Assembly (NCBI GenBank): GCA_035500275.1
Contig: DATJXI010000204.1
Location: forward strand, 1-6,097
Reading direction: 5' to 3'
Source: Roseiarcus sp035500275
Lineage (GTDB): Bacteria; Pseudomonadota; Alphaproteobacteria; Rhizobiales; Beijerinckiaceae
DNA: 6,097 bases
In this document: positions 5,773-6,097 of the stretch, piece after piece
Position numbering within the stretch: position 1 is the first letter of the stretch
Layout: every line of letters starts with the position of its first letter
Notes under the pieces: model-generated
The model's input: the letters and a program-made list of their open reading frames with translations, nothing else
Told to the model about the DNA's origin: nothing
Database searches by the model: none
Program-made: the position numbers and the translations under genes

Positions 5773-6097
5773 TGCGCCTCCGTCGCCGCGAGATCGGCCG
5801 CAGCCTGATCCTGACCCTCGACGACAAGCCGCGTCAAAATGCGCTTTCGGTCGAGATGGTGGCCGAAATCGAGCGCGCGCTCGACGCGGCGTCCAAGGGG
5901 CTGGCGGCCCTCGTCATTGAGGGCGCGAACGGCGTCTTCAGCGCCGGCGCCGATCTCAAGTCGCTGTCGGAGGCGTTGGCGACGCCGCCGGCGCGAGGCG
6001 AAGTCGATCCGCTGGAAACGTTGAGCGTCGCCGGCGGGCGCTTCTTCGCCCGTTTCGCGGCGTTGCCTTATGTCACGATCGCAGTCGTGGGCGGCGC
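5772..6097 (+). CDS. Enoyl-CoA hydratase/isomerase family protein (5' part, runs off the window)
   Basis: From ATG 5772 the frame is open to the last base (108 complete codons). It reads as the N-terminal crotonase fold: first strand SLILTLDDKPRQNALSVEMV (11-30), then LAALVIEGANGVFSAGADLK (44-63). GVFSAGADL supplies the first oxyanion-hole residues, with serine where cysteine is common. ALPYVTIAVVGG (97-108) leads into the glycine-rich second oxyanion-hole loop, which is cut off. The crotonase family is diverse; next to an MCC/GCC-type carboxylase beta subunit, the likely job is hydration of a 3-methylglutaconyl-CoA-like or isohexenylglutaconyl-CoA-like product (LiuC or AtuE role), but this is inferred from context only. 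The start shares its A with the TGA of the carboxylase gene (TGATG), indicating translational coupling in one operon. No independent Shine-Dalgarno is obvious; the upstream GAGG (5762-5765) may serve. Confidence 0.87.
   Translation, partial: MRLRRREIGRSLILTLDDKPRQNALSVEMVAEIERALDAASKGLAALVIEGANGVFSAGADLKSLSEALATPPARGEVDPLETLSVAGGRFFARFAALPYVTIAVVGG

Noticed and set aside
1..6097. CRISPR array, tRNA, rRNA, IS element, phage or a novel defence system
   Set aside because: No spaced direct repeats, no cloverleaf-like sequence, no transposase, integrase or terminal inverted repeats were seen; the only defence-like item is the single orphan antitoxin.

Overview
The window is high-GC DNA (all three-letter periodicity and protein matches point to an alphaproteobacterium, most plausibly Hyphomicrobiales such as a Methylocystis/Methylosinus or Beijerinckiaceae relative; this is judged from protein style, not from a search). 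It holds ordinary chromosomal genes. I see no rRNA, tRNA, CRISPR array, IS element or phage gene.

Left part (1-1899): the first 230 bases are the remnant of a YraN/UPF0102 gene, interrupted by an in-frame TGA and lacking a recognisable C-terminal part. Next comes a minus-strand FMN-binding protein of the pyridoxamine 5'-phosphate oxidase superfamily (241-870). It diverges from a LysR-type regulator (986-1899) whose reading frame is broken by one missing base in a C run inside the HTH. The 115-bp gap between them carries a perfect palindrome with the T-N11-A signature of a LysR box.

Middle part (1896-2586): a short FitA-like ribbon-helix-helix antitoxin (minus strand) ends tail-to-tail on the lysR stop codon and has no toxin gene beside it. 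Upstream of it lies a perfect 11-7-11 inverted repeat, a strong operator candidate. On the other side of that operator a small DUF2218 protein is read on the plus strand, probably from a TTG codon with a good Shine-Dalgarno.

Right part (2616-6097): a complete M29-family metallo-aminopeptidase (minus strand) diverges across a 289-bp gap from a two-gene plus-strand operon. That operon starts with an acyl-CoA carboxylase carboxyltransferase (beta) subunit of the methylcrotonyl-/geranyl-CoA carboxylase type, which shares one base with the start of an enoyl-CoA hydratase/isomerase that runs off the window end. Carboxylase beta followed by a hydratase is the arrangement seen in liu (leucine/isovalerate) and atu (acyclic terpene) catabolic clusters, so a branched acyl-CoA breakdown pathway is the most likely role. 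The biotin-carrying alpha subunit would be expected beyond the right edge.

The most notable things are two broken genes (yraN-like and lysR), the orphan antitoxin with its palindromic operator, the LysR-box palindrome in front of a broken regulator, and the long structured leader before the carboxylase. I found no convincing evidence for a wholly new system.
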